Shown here piece by piece: positions 18,003 to 27,067 of a DNA stretch of 64,000 nucleotides. Both the position numbers and the translations under genes were made by a program. Each line of letters opens with the position of its first letter. Position 1 is the stretch's first letter. The stretch is from Proteiniphilum propionicum (GTDB lineage Bacteria > Bacteroidota > Bacteroidia > Bacteroidales > Dysgonomonadaceae). Under the pieces are notes generated by a model. It saw only the letters and a program-made list of their open reading frames with translations, made no database searches and was not told where the DNA came from. The stretch spans positions 1 through 64,000 of the forward strand of contig NZ_CP073586.1 of assembly GCF_022267555.1 (NCBI RefSeq), in the 5' to 3' direction.

Positions 18003-19667
18003 CTATCTTGGATCTTTTATTTCAGGCGTCTTTTTAACTCCGTATCCCACTACTACAATATCACTGACAACAGAACTGCTACCACTGTTTGATAATTCCT
18101 CGTCTTGTAACCTGAAATATACTGTAAGATCGACTTTTGAATTGGCTCTTCCTCCTTCCTTTTCCAGGACAATATCTGACGGGATCATTTTCAACACTCT
18201 TAATACTTCTGAATCAAGAGAAGGATCAACTCCTTCCGCAATTTTAAGATTTGTAATCTCTCCCTTATCACTGACACTGTAACTGGTTTTTACCAACCCC
18301 GTAATACCATTTTCCTGCGCAATAACAGGATATTTAATATTTTGAGCTATAAACTTAACAAAGGCCTGCTCCTGCGAACTATCAGCTTTAACACATACGG
18401 CCTTCAAATCAGAACTTTCATTTCTACTCAGCCGAAAAACTACCGGTATGGTAAATCGTACATTTACAGCTTGTCCGCGCTGTTTGCCCGGCTCCCATTC
18501 AGGCATCGACTCAAGAACCCGAACCGCCTCGGCATCCAACAGCGGGTCAATTCCACGTACTACATTCACATCGGCTATGCTACCATCTTTCATCACTATA
18601 AAATTACAAATTACCCTTCCCTCAATACCTTTCGTTTTAGCCTCTTCCGGATATCTGATATTGTCAATCAGAAACCTCATCATTGCTTCTGTTCCACCGG
18701 GGAATTCGGGCTGAATCTCTACTACTACAAAAACTTCATCAGTGGCTGATATTCTCTTTTGAGGTTCGGCTTGTTGAGCATAGACGCTGTTAGCGGTAAT
18801 CAGCAAAAGCGCCAAGGGTAAACTGGCAATATATTTTGCCAGCTTTACCATAGGCGACTTAGTTTTATTCATCATCATAATTCGTTGTTTTAATTGTGAT
18901 ACATTAAAGTTATTTACTATCTGAACTGCAGTTTCATGATAAGTCAATCGTAAAAGATGGAATTGATATTCGCGGCTGTCGACCCCTTCACGAAGGACAC
19001 CGTTATCAGCAAGATATTCCAGATTCATAGCCATTTCCCGCTTCATTAGCCACACACAAGGATTCCACCAGGAAAAAAGAAAAAAAATCTCGATAAGTAT
19101 AATATCCAGCGAATGCCACTGTCGTACATGCGTGTGCTCATGTAGAAGAATCTGCGCAATCTCCGTTTCAGAATGCTTTTCAGTATGTATAAATATCAAT
19201 TTGAAAAAAGAGAAAGGGGGCATATCATACTTCAACTGGTAAACAGCAATTCCGGAGATCATACTTTTTTCACAATTAAGACGAATTCGCATGATAGAGA
19301 TGAGCTGCCAGAAAAACCGCAACACAAAAAATAGTGTTCCTACACCAAAGATGGCAGTCAGGACCTGCTCCCAGGATATCGCAAAGGAGGGAAGGGATGT
19401 AGGTTCTTCTGTAGCTAATACCATGGCAGGCTTTTCAAAAATAACAGTAGAATTAACTTTCTCCAATGAATTGGAGCGAAAGTTCCACATCTCACCAAAT
19501 GCAGGAATAACAAAAAGAGGGTAAAGCAAAGAAAATAGAATTGCCGACAGGAAAAAGATACGTCTCACCAATAAAAATGTATCCCGTTTTAATACTGTAA
19601 TATACAGAAGATAAAACAAAACTATGGCAATGTTAACTTGTACAAGATATATAAGAAAAGAGTACAT
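18003..19667 (-). CDS. BlaR1-like M56 metallopeptidase with two TonB C-terminal domains
   Basis: A 554-residue membrane sensor. Several helices in the first 320 residues frame a zinc-peptidase motif HEHTH at 176-180, as in BlaR1/MecR1 (family M56), whose activation leads to loss of the BlaI repressor. Instead of a penicillin-binding sensor domain, the C-terminal half has two TonB_C-like repeats (each beginning near RYPEEAKTKGIEG or KYPVIAQENGITG and with a central D-P-L/S-LD-E/AVRVL stretch). The last residues contain VVVGYG (538-543), a string otherwise seen at the plug start of SusC-like receptors. It lies 32 nt downstream of blaI in one operon. Confidence 0.83.
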   Translation of the reverse strand: MYSFLIYLVQVNIAIVLFYLLYITVLKRDTFLLVRRIFFLSAILFSLLYPLFVIPAFGEMWNFRSNSLEKVNSTVIFEKPAMVLATEEPTSLPSFAISWEQVLTAIFGVGTLFFVLRFFWQLISIMRIRLNCEKSMISGIAVYQLKYDMPPFSFFKLIFIHTEKHSETEIAQILLHEHTHVRQWHSLDIILIEIFFLFSWWNPCVWLMKREMAMNLEYLADNGVLREGVDSREYQFHLLRLTYHETAVQIVNNFNVSQLKQRIMMMNKTKSPMVKLAKYIASLPLALLLITANSVYAQQAEPQKRISATDEVFVVVEIQPEFPGGTEAMMRFLIDNIRYPEEAKTKGIEGRVICNFIVMKDGSIADVNVVRGIDPLLDAEAVRVLESMPEWEPGKQRGQAVNVRFTIPVVFRLSRNESSDLKAVCVKADSSQEQAFVKFIAQNIKYPVIAQENGITGLVKTSYSVSDKGEITNLKIAEGVDPSLDSEVLRVLKMIPSDIVLEKEGGRANSKVDLTVYFRLQDEELSNSGSSSVVSDIVVVGYGVKKTPEIKDPR

Positions 19668-19699
19668 GATCAGTATAAGTTAAATGTCCAACAAATGGG

Positions 19700-20062
19700 C
19701 TACTCCCGGTTTTTCTCAATCAGGTGAACAATCTCATTCAGCTCCTCAGCACTGATCTTTTGTTCTTTAGCAAAGAAAGATACTAGCTCCTTATAGGAGT
19801 TATCGAAATAACTCTGCACCACTCCAGACAAAAAGTGACGTTTATAGGCAGACTCAGATATTTTCGGTTTATAAACCTTTACATTTCCAAATCTCCTTTT
19901 TATCAGATATCCTTTGTTCTCAAGATTGTTGAAGATAGATGCCACTGTGGTATACGGAGGTTTAGGCTCTTCCATTTTATCCACCACATCTTTTATAGCA
20001 CATTCGTTGAGTTGCCACACATGCAACATCACAATTTCTTCCTGGGGTGTTAATCTATCCAT
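19700..20062 (-). CDS. blaI: BlaI/MecI-type transcriptional repressor
   Basis: A 120-residue winged-helix repressor. The core (LTPQEEIVMLHVW, then the KPPYTTVASIFNNLENKGYL recognition region) is the standard Penicillinase_R fold, followed by a dimerisation tail (LVSFFAKEQKISAEELNEIV). Repressors of this type bind palindromes and are cleaved or removed when the linked M56 peptidase is activated. It is the first gene of the blaI-M56 pair. Two palindromes with nearby TAnnTTTG boxes lie in its upstream region (20196-20225 and 20341-20362) and are candidate operators for self-control. No beta-lactamase gene is close. Confidence 0.88.
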   Translation of the reverse strand: MDRLTPQEEIVMLHVWQLNECAIKDVVDKMEEPKPPYTTVASIFNNLENKGYLIKRRFGNVKVYKPKISESAYKRHFLSGVVQSYFDNSYKELVSFFAKEQKISAEELNEIVHLIEKNRE

Positions 20063-20195
20063 AATTCATATCAATTTTTAAAAACATATAGCTAATGAAC
20101 CTACTTGGGAAAGTCATTTTTTATAATATCTTGAATTTACGCTTCGTTAAAACCTCATTTATAATACTGACAGCTAATAAGTTATGCTGGATTCC

Positions 20196-20225
20196 CAAAA
20201 GTACCATACTCTACTGATATTCAGT
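20196..20225 (-). promoter_or_regulatory. Second candidate blaI promoter with palindrome
   Basis: On the minus strand TACTTTTG at 20203-20196 follows a 5-3-5 palindrome (ACTGA-N3-TCAGT, 20213-20225) located where the -33 region would be. It is a weaker candidate than the site at 20341-20362. Confidence 0.35.
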
Positions 20226-20340
20226 GAATTATAAGAATTGTTTTAAAGTAATCGTCGAAGTATTTTTGTATCTCTGCTATTTAAATATTCAAAAAACTAA
20301 ACTCAGACATTTTAAAAGGCACACGACTATTTAAACAATA

Positions 20341-20362
20341 CAAATTTACGAATTTTTCGTAA
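20341..20362 (-). promoter_or_regulatory. Candidate blaI promoter with overlapping operator palindrome
   Basis: On the minus strand a 7-3-7 palindrome (TTACGAA-N3-TTCGTAA, 20346-20362) runs into TAAATTTG (20348-20341), a TAnnTTTG box; a TTTC in -33 position lies 18 nt upstream. A repressor on the palindrome would cover the promoter, as expected for BlaI self-repression. The leader to blaI would be about 270 nt. Confidence 0.45.
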
Positions 20363-20400
20363 TGTAGAAACTTTCTCGTACTATTTTATAGTTAAATAAA

Positions 20401-20442
20401 TAAAAAAGAGAGTGCATCACAGTGTGACTTCACCCTCTCTTA
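20401..20442 (-). terminator. Intrinsic terminator of serA-serC
   Basis: The minus strand reads AAGAGAGGGTG, an inner TCACA-C-TGTGA hairpin, then CACTCTCTT and a T run. It lies about 160 nt past the serC stop and is the only clear terminator for that operon. Confidence 0.65.
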
Positions 20443-20470
20443 CTCATCTCCTCTTCTAAAAGAGAACAAT

Positions 20471-20600
20471 AACTAACTCAAGTTTCGCATATATAAATTA
20501 AAACATATGCAGCTAAATATGAGACCTATCAAATGTTTAGCGGAAACCCATTCGATAAAACAGATGTGATCTGACAAGCTATTTGAGCGAAGCGCGTTTC
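20471..20600. repeat. Dispersed hairpin element, copy C
   Basis: AACTCAAGTTTCGCATAT is followed by a spacer and ATATGC, forming a GCATAT/ATATGC hairpin, and GCTATTTGAGCG occurs at 20579-20590. The same ordered words occur in the elements near 30383, 45958 and 47826. The rest of the 20063-20600 gap holds the blaI promoters and the serC terminator. Confidence 0.4.
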
Positions 20601-21680
20601 TTACAGCTGCTTCTCAAAATCTTGCATACACTGCACCAATGCCTCTACGGCTTCTTTAGGACAGGCATTGTATATGGATGCACGAAAGCCTCCAACTGAA
20701 CGATGCCCCTTAATCCCAACCATTCCCTTCTCTTTTGCAAACTCAAGGAAAGCAGCCTCTTTGTCTTTATACTCTTCACTCATCACAAAACAAACATTCA
20801 TGATGGAGCGGTCTTCTTTGGCTGCGGTTCCAACAAAGAGTTTATTCCGGTCTATCTCGTCGTAGAGAAGCGCAGCTTTCTCCTTGTTGAGCTTGTGCAT
20901 TGCCTCAACACCTCCCAGCTCCTTTACCCATTTCAGGGTTTCATGCATCACGAATATAGAAAATACAGGAGGAGTGTTGAACATGGAGCGGTCTTTCTCT
21001 GCTGCGCCTATATGTGTGCGATAATCCACCATGGTCTGCAGCGGGCGGCCCGTTTTTCCAAGAATATCTTCGCGTACAATTACAAAAGCCACACCGGCAG
21101 GTCCAACATTCTTCTGCGCCCCGCCATATATTATTCCATATTTAGATATATCTACCGGGCGGCTCATAATGTCAGACGACATATCGGCTACCAATGGCAC
21201 CGGACTTTCAATATCTTCATGAATCTCCGTACCGTAAATAGTATTGTTGGAGGTGATATGGAAATAATCGGCATCGACGGGAATGGTGTATCCTTTGGGA
21301 ATATAGGAGTAGTTTTTATCTTCGGAAGAAGCCACAACTTCAACCTCGCCGTAGAATTTTGCCTCTTTAATTGCTTTTTTGGCCCACACACCAGTCTGCA
21401 AATATGCAGCCTTCTTTTTCATAAGATTAGCCGGAACATCAAAAAACTGAGTGCTGGCACCGCCTCCGAGCAATAAGACCTTATAATTGTCGGGAATGTT
21501 GAGAAGCTCCTTCCAGAGGTCTGCTGTCTCTTTCATGATACGTTCCCATCCAGGTGTACGGTGTGATATCTCCAGAATACCTATTCCGGTGTTGTCAAAA
21601 TCGCGAATTGCTTCAATTGCGGACTCTATTGCAGGCCTTGGAAGTACACACGGGCCAGCGTTGAAATTGTATTTTTTCAT
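20601..21680 (-). CDS. serC: Phosphoserine aminotransferase
   Basis: A 359-residue class V PLP aminotransferase that converts 3-phosphohydroxypyruvate and glutamate to phosphoserine and 2-oxoglutarate. The start [13 protein letters not shown] is the classic SerC N-terminus, GGGASTQF binds the PLP phosphate, and the Schiff-base lysine lies in [23 protein letters not shown] near the end binds the substrate carboxylate. It is the second gene of a serA-serC pair (16 nt gap), consistent with coupled steps 1 and 2 of serine synthesis. The same enzyme can serve pyridoxal phosphate synthesis. Confidence 0.95.
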   Translation of the reverse strand: MKKYNFNAGPCVLPRPAIESAIEAIRDFDNTGIGILEISHRTPGWERIMKETADLWKELLNIPDNYKVLLLGGGASTQFFDVPANLMKKKAAYLQTGVWAKKAIKEAKFYGEVEVVASSEDKNYSYIPKGYTIPVDADYFHITSNNTIYGTEIHEDIESPVPLVADMSSDIMSRPVDISKYGIIYGGAQKNVGPAGVAFVIVREDILGKTGRPLQTMVDYRTHIGAAEKDRSMFNTPPVFSIFVMHETLKWVKELGGVEAMHKLNKEKAALLYDEIDRNKLFVGTAAKEDRSIMNVCFVMSEEYKDKEAAFLEFAKEKGMVGIKGHRSVGGFRASIYNACPKEAVEALVQCMQDFEKQL

Positions 21681-21696
21681 TTTATTGGTATATTTA

Positions 21697-22629
21697 TTAT
21701 TTTCTATTCACTCTAAACTTGTCATCTCCATCCTTAAAAAAAGAAACAATCTGTCTGGCTGCGGCAAGCCCGGCATTTAAATTGGCTTCTGCTGTCTGAG
21801 CTCCCGATTTTCTTGGTGTGGAGAAGTAGCGCTTTGGGAATTTTGCAAGAAACTCTTCATGCTTGTCCGGCTTAATATCGGTAACAAACTGAAATAGAGG
21901 CCGCTCTTCCATAATTCGTAAAAGATCATCCTCTACTATAAGTTCTTTACGCGCCGTATTAATAAGAAGACCATCCTGAGGCATATGTGACAGAAGGCTA
22001 TAATTTACACAGTTACGAGTTTCACCCAGCAAAGGCATATGTAAAGAAACTATATCACTGTTTTCAAACAACTCTATGTTGCTATATGCAGCAATAACAC
22101 CGTATTCACCCTCTTTGCGCAAGTCATCGTGAGTAAGAGTCGGGGAATAGGCATAAACCGGCATGTCGAAACCTCTGGCAATCCTGGCCACCATCTTCGC
22201 TACATTTCCGAAAGCATACAATCCAAGTCGTCTGTCTTTGAGCTCACGGCCTACCGAACCGTCAAACTGATTGCGTTGCATATAAATGGCCATGCCAAAA
22301 ACAAGTTCAGCTACGGCATTTGCGTTCTGGCCGGGAGTGTTCATTACACAAATTCCTTGTTGAGTGGCAGCATCAAGGTCCACGTTATCGTAACCAGCCC
22401 CGGCTCTTACAATCACTTTCAGGTTTGGAGCAGCAAATATTACCTCACCATCTACAATATCACTTCTGACTATTATAGCTTCTACATCTTTCACGGCATC
22501 AAGCATTTGAGACTTGTCTGTATATTTCTCCAATATGACAAGTGTGTGCCCCGCAGACTCAACAATTTCTTGTATCCTTTTTACTGCCTGTAGAGCAAAC
22601 GGTTTACTTGTCGCCAAAAGTACTCTCAT
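21697..22629 (-). CDS. serA: D-3-phosphoglycerate dehydrogenase, short Bacteroidetes form
   Basis: I place the start at the Met of [20 protein letters not shown] (22629), giving 310 residues; the upstream ATG at 22692 adds 21 residues that do not fit the family. The enzyme oxidises 3-phosphoglycerate, the first step of serine synthesis. It has the 2-hydroxyacid dehydrogenase fold but no ACT or other regulatory domain. The nucleotide motif is AFGNVAKMV instead of GxGxxG, the catalytic arginine is kept (NTARKEL), but the usual catalytic His (TPHIGAST) is replaced by TPRKSGAQT and the glutamate region reads [10 protein letters not shown]. Function is supported by serC directly downstream. Confidence 0.85.
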   Translation of the reverse strand: MRVLLATSKPFALQAVKRIQEIVESAGHTLVILEKYTDKSQMLDAVKDVEAIIVRSDIVDGEVIFAAPNLKVIVRAGAGYDNVDLDAATQQGICVMNTPGQNANAVAELVFGMAIYMQRNQFDGSVGRELKDRRLGLYAFGNVAKMVARIARGFDMPVYAYSPTLTHDDLRKEGEYGVIAAYSNIELFENSDIVSLHMPLLGETRNCVNYSLLSHMPQDGLLINTARKELIVEDDLLRIMEERPLFQFVTDIKPDKHEEFLAKFPKRYFSTPRKSGAQTAEANLNAGLAAARQIVSFFKDGDDKFRVNRK

Positions 22630-22909
22630 ATCTTTTATCTTTTTAATATAACTTACAGAAATTACATTTTTGACGGGTATGAGATTTCCCATTACAAAAA
22701 CATATAATGTTACAACCTAAAATAAATTTCTGTTTTTGAAAATATAATCTTTACAAAATATGCTTCACTATTTTTTTAAAAAAACAGTGTCTGCTGTATG
22801 GAATCTTACCTCCAAATAAAGTTACAAATTTACAAACTTATGCGTAACAAAAAACGAAATCCGAATAAAAAAATCTCAATTGTTCATTATTTATCTCTCT
22901 TAAAAGATA

Positions 22910-22941
22910 TTTGTCCGATAAATCGATTAATCGTATCTTTG
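22910..22941 (+). promoter_or_regulatory. recR promoter
   Basis: TTTG at 22910-22913, 20 nt spacer, then TATCTTTG at 22934-22941: a complete Bacteroidetes promoter. Transcription would start near 22948, so the recR start must be the ATG at 22968, not the one at 22911. Confidence 0.75.
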
Positions 22942-22967
22942 TGTCAGCGCACGAAATATACAACGCG

Positions 22968-23600
22968 ATGAACAGTCCCTATCCATCAACTCTGCTCGAA
23001 AATGCGGTCAACGAATTTGCCAAACTACCGGGTATTGGAAGAAAATCGGCACTCCGGCTGGTACTTCACCTGTTGCGGCAGGATAAAGAGAAGGTTGCAA
23101 ACTTTGCGAACACAATAATTAAGCTGAAAAATGAAGTAAAATACTGCTCATCATGCCATAATATCTCCGATACGGAAATGTGTGGTATCTGTGCCGACAG
23201 ATCACGCGACCACTCTCTTGTATGCGTAGTGGAAAACGTTAAAGAGGTTATGGCGATTGAGAAAACCATTCAGTTCAGGGGAGTGTACCACGTGTTGGGT
23301 GGAATCATCTCTCCTATCGACGGCATCGGCCCTTCTGACCTGGAGATTGCAAGCCTGGAAGAGAGAGTGAGTGACGGCAATATAAAAGAGGTTATTCTGG
23401 CACTGAGTGCAACGATGGAAGGCGACACCACAAATTTTTATATTTTCAGAAGATTGCAACCATACGGCGTAAAAGTAAGCATTATTGCCAGAGGTGTCTC
23501 CATTGGTGATGAAATAGAGTATGCCGATGAAGTGACACTTGGACGTTCTATTATTAACCGCACACCCTTCGATGAATCGTATAAACTCCTGTCGAAATGA
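22968..23600 (+). CDS. recR: Recombination mediator RecR
   Basis: From the promoter-supported start the protein has 210 residues and begins [20 protein letters not shown], the normal RecR N-terminus. It contains a helix-hairpin-helix ([11 protein letters not shown]), a C4 zinc finger (CSSCHN...CGIC) and a Toprim domain ([16 protein letters not shown]). RecR with RecO/RecF loads RecA onto gapped DNA. Its stop overlaps the next gene's start by ATGA, so the two are translationally coupled. Confidence 0.93.
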   Translation: MNSPYPSTLLENAVNEFAKLPGIGRKSALRLVLHLLRQDKEKVANFANTIIKLKNEVKYCSSCHNISDTEMCGICADRSRDHSLVCVVENVKEVMAIEKTIQFRGVYHVLGGIISPIDGIGPSDLEIASLEERVSDGNIKEVILALSATMEGDTTNFYIFRRLQPYGVKVSIIARGVSIGDEIEYADEVTLGRSIINRTPFDESYKLLSK

Positions 23601-24106
23601 GAGAAGAAAATAAAATTGACAAGGCCATCCGGCTTCTGAAAGCCCATTATTACGTAAATATAATTTTTCTGGCATCTCTTTTTTTACTTTTTCTGTTTCG
23701 TCTGCTTCCCTTTTTTCATGAGAAAAAGACGATCAGTGTCACTTTGGAAACATTCACCTTGATAATTTCCATAGTTGCTGTTCCGGGAGCATTGAAATAT
23801 TTCGCCATCGGCATGAAAAAGATTCATAGTCCCTTAGAGGCCTGCGCAGCAATAAAGAAATACAAATGGCTATCATTCACACGTATATACATATTAAGCA
23901 TTGCAGCGCTAACAAATATTATTCTGTACGGGTATTCAGGGAATATGAACTTTTTCTGGTTTACTGTAGTATTTTTTATCACCTTTTTATTTTGCAGGCC
24001 ATCGTACCCCGAACTGGCAGCACTGACTGAAGTGAAGGGTGAAAAAAACGAACCTCTGCAGGATGTTAAAACAATACCCGGAAATGAAGATATACCTGGA
24101 GAATAG
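23597..24106 (+). CDS. Small four-helix membrane protein of unknown function
   Basis: A 169-residue protein with about four hydrophobic helices (near residues 20-36, 49-67, 91-110 and 114-130) and a charged C-terminal tail ([15 protein letters not shown]). No family is recognised. The ATG overlaps the recR stop (ATGA), and its own 3' end overlaps the next gene by 23 nt, so it is the middle of a coupled recR-membrane protein-acetyltransferase operon. Function not assigned. Confidence 0.7.
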   Translation: MREENKIDKAIRLLKAHYYVNIIFLASLFLLFLFRLLPFFHEKKTISVTLETFTLIISIVAVPGALKYFAIGMKKIHSPLEACAAIKKYKWLSFTRIYILSIAALTNIILYGYSGNMNFFWFTVVFFITFLFCRPSYPELAALTEVKGEKNEPLQDVKTIPGNEDIPGE

Positions 24107-24617
24107 AAATATCAGGTTACGCGCACCTGAACCGGAAGACCTTGATGTACTCTACGTATGGGAGAATGACACTGAGATGTGGGAAAGCGGCTCATCAATC
24201 CACCCCTTTTCCCGGTTCACACTAAAGCAGTACCTTATTGATTCACGACACGATATATATGTGGACAAACAGCTCCGTTTGATTGTAGAGCTGAAGGAAT
24301 CAGCCGAGCCGGCAGGCGCTGTCGACCTGTATGATTTTGACCCGTTTAACCGTAGGGCGGGTGTGGGCATCCTGATAGATAAAAAATTCCGGAAACAGGG
24401 GCTGGGCCTGCAAACGCTGATACTCCTTGAAGAGTATGCTTTTGGTTTTCTAAAATTAAGGCAACTTTACGCTTTTGTACCTGTAAAAAACAAGGAGAGT
24501 ACCTCGTTGTTTACGAAAGCCTTCTATCTTCCGGTAGGGATATTGAAAGAATGGCTTTCAGGTGAAGAGAGTTTCGAGGATGTACAGGTGATGCAAAAAA
24601 TTAACCCGGAAAAATAA
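24084..24617 (+). CDS. GNAT acetyltransferase, RimJ/RimL type
   Basis: Start chosen at the Met of [20 protein letters not shown], the family N-terminus (177 residues); the upstream ATG at 24039 overlaps the previous gene by 68 nt. The GNAT core has RRAGVGILIDKKFRKQGLGLQTL (acetyl-CoA pyrophosphate loop KFRKQGLG) and ends with a VQVMQKI strand. Relatives acetylate protein N-termini, amino-sugars or small amines; the acceptor is unknown. Operon position after recR carries no clear clue. Confidence 0.8.
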   Translation: MKIYLENRNIRLRAPEPEDLDVLYVWENDTEMWESGSSIHPFSRFTLKQYLIDSRHDIYVDKQLRLIVELKESAEPAGAVDLYDFDPFNRRAGVGILIDKKFRKQGLGLQTLILLEEYAFGFLKLRQLYAFVPVKNKESTSLFTKAFYLPVGILKEWLSGEESFEDVQVMQKINPEK

Positions 24618-24659
24618 ATTGTTACGGGTCACGATAAATGAATTTCAACAGGAAACAAT

Positions 24660-25223
24660 ATGCAGGACGACATAAAAAAAGCTTGTGATGTATTAATGAA
24701 GGGAGGAATCATCCTCTATCCTACCGACACCATATGGGGTATCGGTTGCGATGCTACAAATGAAGACGCGGTTAAACGCATTTATAAGCTGAAACAGCGA
24801 GACGACAGCAAGTCGATGCTCATTCTTATGGACAATCCGGCCAGGCTGAATTCCTATGTACAAGAAGTGCCTGATATCGCACTGGACCTTATAGAGTTAA
24901 CCACCAATCCGCTCACCATAATCTACGACGGAGCCAAAAACCTTGCTTCCAATCTTATTTCACCCGACGGGTCAATTGGTATACGCATTACAGAAGAAGC
25001 ATTTTCAAGAGAACTGTGTAAACAGTTCCGCAAGCCCATTGTATCCACATCGGCAAATTTGAGTGGCGATCCCTCTCCAACCCGGTTTTCACAAATAAAA
25101 GCGATCATAAAAGACGGAGTTGACTATATTGTCACATATCGGCAAAAAGAACAAGCCCAATCCAGGCCATCATCAATTGTGAAATTAAGTAGAGACGGCA
25201 CAATACAAATTATCAGAAAATAA
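24660..25223 (+). CDS. tsaC: Threonylcarbamoyl-AMP synthase (TsaC/YrdC/Sua5)
   Basis: A 187-residue single-domain YrdC protein that makes threonylcarbamoyl-adenylate from threonine, bicarbonate and ATP for the t6A37 modification of ANN-decoding tRNAs. Visible motifs are GGIILYPTDTIWGIG, KQRDDSKSM (the KxRxxxKP-like loop) and PIVSTSANLSGDPSP (the SxN motif). It lacks the extra Sua5 domain. It lies between an acetyltransferase gene and the CLC channel gene. Confidence 0.9.
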   Translation: MQDDIKKACDVLMKGGIILYPTDTIWGIGCDATNEDAVKRIYKLKQRDDSKSMLILMDNPARLNSYVQEVPDIALDLIELTTNPLTIIYDGAKNLASNLISPDGSIGIRITEEAFSRELCKQFRKPIVSTSANLSGDPSPTRFSQIKAIIKDGVDYIVTYRQKEQAQSRPSSIVKLSRDGTIQIIRK

Positions 25224-25233
25224 ACAATTTTGC

Positions 25234-25241
25234 TATCTTTG
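25234..25241 (+). promoter_or_regulatory. -7 box before the CLC channel gene
   Basis: TATCTTTG, a perfect TAnnTTTG box. Transcription would start about 25248, leaving the ATG at 25250 nearly leaderless; the in-frame ATG at 25277 is then the more likely start. Confidence 0.5.
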
Positions 25242-25249
25242 TCCTTAAG

Positions 25250-27067
25250 ATGAACATAAGGAACCTTATTCCAAATATGCAATTTAAAGAGATACACAAT
25301 AAGTTTTTGCTATGGCGCGATTCTCATATAAAAGAGCGTCATTTTTTGCTATTTGTGTGCTTCCTTGTTGGAATACTCACTGCTACAGCTGCTTATATTT
25401 TAAAGTCGGCCATACATTTTTTTCAGTTTTTCCTGACCGAGAATTTCAGTCGCGATAATTTTAACTTTTCCTACCTCCTATTCCCTATTGTGGGAATCCT
25501 TATTGCCGGATTATATGTAAAATACGTAGTTAAGGACGATATAAGCCATGGCGTCACAAAAATTCTTTTTGCCATATCTCAGCGCAAAAGCAGGATAAAA
25601 CCACATAACATGTACTCGTCGATTATAGCCAGCTCCGTAACCATAGGCCTTGGAGGATCCGTAGGAGCCGAGGCACCGATAGTACTCACAGGATCAGCCA
25701 TTGGGTCTAATCTGGGAAGATTCTTCAAACTGGAACAACGCAGCCTGATGATTCTCGTAGGATGCGGTGCCGCCGGAGCTATAGCCGGAATCTTCAAAGC
25801 GCCCGTTGCCGGTATCCTTTTCGTGATTGAGGTGTTGCTGCTCGACCTTACCATGTCTTCAATACTACCTCTTCTTGTTACAGCAGTAACCGCAACCACC
25901 GTTTCATACCTTCTCACAGGCATGGACGCCATGTTTGCCTTTACTCTGGTTGAACCTTTTATACTCGATCGAATACCGTATGTGATTATTCTGGGTATTC
26001 TCTGTGGTTTTGTCTCGCTCTATGTTATTCGCACAATGGGCTGGCTGGAAGATATCTTCCACAATTTACCCAGCTGGAAAAGATTTCTGCTTGGAGGAGT
26101 TTTGCTCAGCATACTGATATTCTTTTTTCCTCCTCTGTATGGTGAAGGGTACAACACTATCAACACACTGCTGGCAGGAGGCGACTCTTTTCTTTCTCTT
26201 ATGAACGAAAGTTTTTTTCACAACATTGCAAGCAGGTGGGCAATAGTAGGTTTTCTTGTTCCGGTAATTATCTTTAAAGTATTTGCCACTAGTGCCACCA
26301 ACGGTGGAGGAGGAACAGGAGGGGTATTTGCACCTACATTGTTTCTGGGTTGCATCGCAGGTTTTGTTTTTTCATATACACTCAATCGGTTAGGATATAC
26401 TACCTATCTGCCGCAGGAGAATTTCGCACTTATGGGTATGGCGGGAGTGATGGCCGGTGTGATGCATGCACCGCTTACCGGTAGCTTCCTTATCGCAGAG
26501 CTTACAGGCGGATATCATCTGTTCCTTCCTCTCATGATTGTTTCTCTGGTTTCATATGGAACAATTTTGATGTTCGAAAGGCACAGCATCTACGCCATGC
26601 GCCTTGCCAAGAGTGGGGAACTGATCACGCATCACAAGGATAAGGCAGTTCTTACTTTCCTGAAGGTAGAGGATCTGCTTGAGAAAGATGTGCCTACGGT
26701 AACTCCCGAAATGACACTAGGTGATATGGTTAAGGTTATATCTGCATCTGAAAGAAATATTTTCCCCGTTGTTACTGATAGTGGTGTTCTGTTAGGACTT
26801 GTTTTGATGAACGATATCCGCAATATCATGTTCCGTCCGGAGCTTTACGACAGGTTCACAGTTGAGAAATTTATGGTGGGTTCGCCATCAAAAATTGATA
26901 TTCACACAAGTATGGAAGAGGTGATGGAAATATTCGAAAATACAAAAGCATGGAATCTACCGGTAGTAGATTCCGGAGGAGTATATCAGGGGCTACTGTC
27001 ACAATCTTCAGTGTTTAACTCATACAGGGAAGTTCTGGTAGAAAATTACTCCGAAACTGATGAATAA
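25250..27067 (+). CDS. CLC-family chloride channel/antiporter with two CBS domains
   Basis: A 605-residue CLC protein (596 if translation begins at the ATG at 25277, favoured by the promoter position). Selectivity-filter motifs are GSVGAEAPI (with the gating glutamate of GxEGP), IFKAPVAGILFVIE and NGGGGTGGVFAPTLFLG. Two CBS domains occupy the last 140 residues (DVPTVTPEMTLGDMVKV and KIDIHTSMEEVMEIF); they bind adenosine ligands in relatives and could gate the channel. It moves chloride, or exchanges it for protons, in the inner membrane. Its end overlaps the fmt start by 8 nt. Confidence 0.9.
   Translation: MNIRNLIPNMQFKEIHNKFLLWRDSHIKERHFLLFVCFLVGILTATAAYILKSAIHFFQFFLTENFSRDNFNFSYLLFPIVGILIAGLYVKYVVKDDISHGVTKILFAISQRKSRIKPHNMYSSIIASSVTIGLGGSVGAEAPIVLTGSAIGSNLGRFFKLEQRSLMILVGCGAAGAIAGIFKAPVAGILFVIEVLLLDLTMSSILPLLVTAVTATTVSYLLTGMDAMFAFTLVEPFILDRIPYVIILGILCGFVSLYVIRTMGWLEDIFHNLPSWKRFLLGGVLLSILIFFFPPLYGEGYNTINTLLAGGDSFLSLMNESFFHNIASRWAIVGFLVPVIIFKVFATSATNGGGGTGGVFAPTLFLGCIAGFVFSYTLNRLGYTTYLPQENFALMGMAGVMAGVMHAPLTGSFLIAELTGGYHLFLPLMIVSLVSYGTILMFERHSIYAMRLAKSGELITHHKDKAVLTFLKVEDLLEKDVPTVTPEMTLGDMVKVISASERNIFPVVTDSGVLLGLVLMNDIRNIMFRPELYDRFTVEKFMVGSPSKIDIHTSMEEVMEIFENTKAWNLPVVDSGGVYQGLLSQSSVFNSYREVLVENYSETDE

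Noticed and set aside
22911-22967. Upstream ATG of recR as start
   Set aside because: It lies inside the promoter, before the expected transcription start; the N-terminus from 22968 fits RecR.
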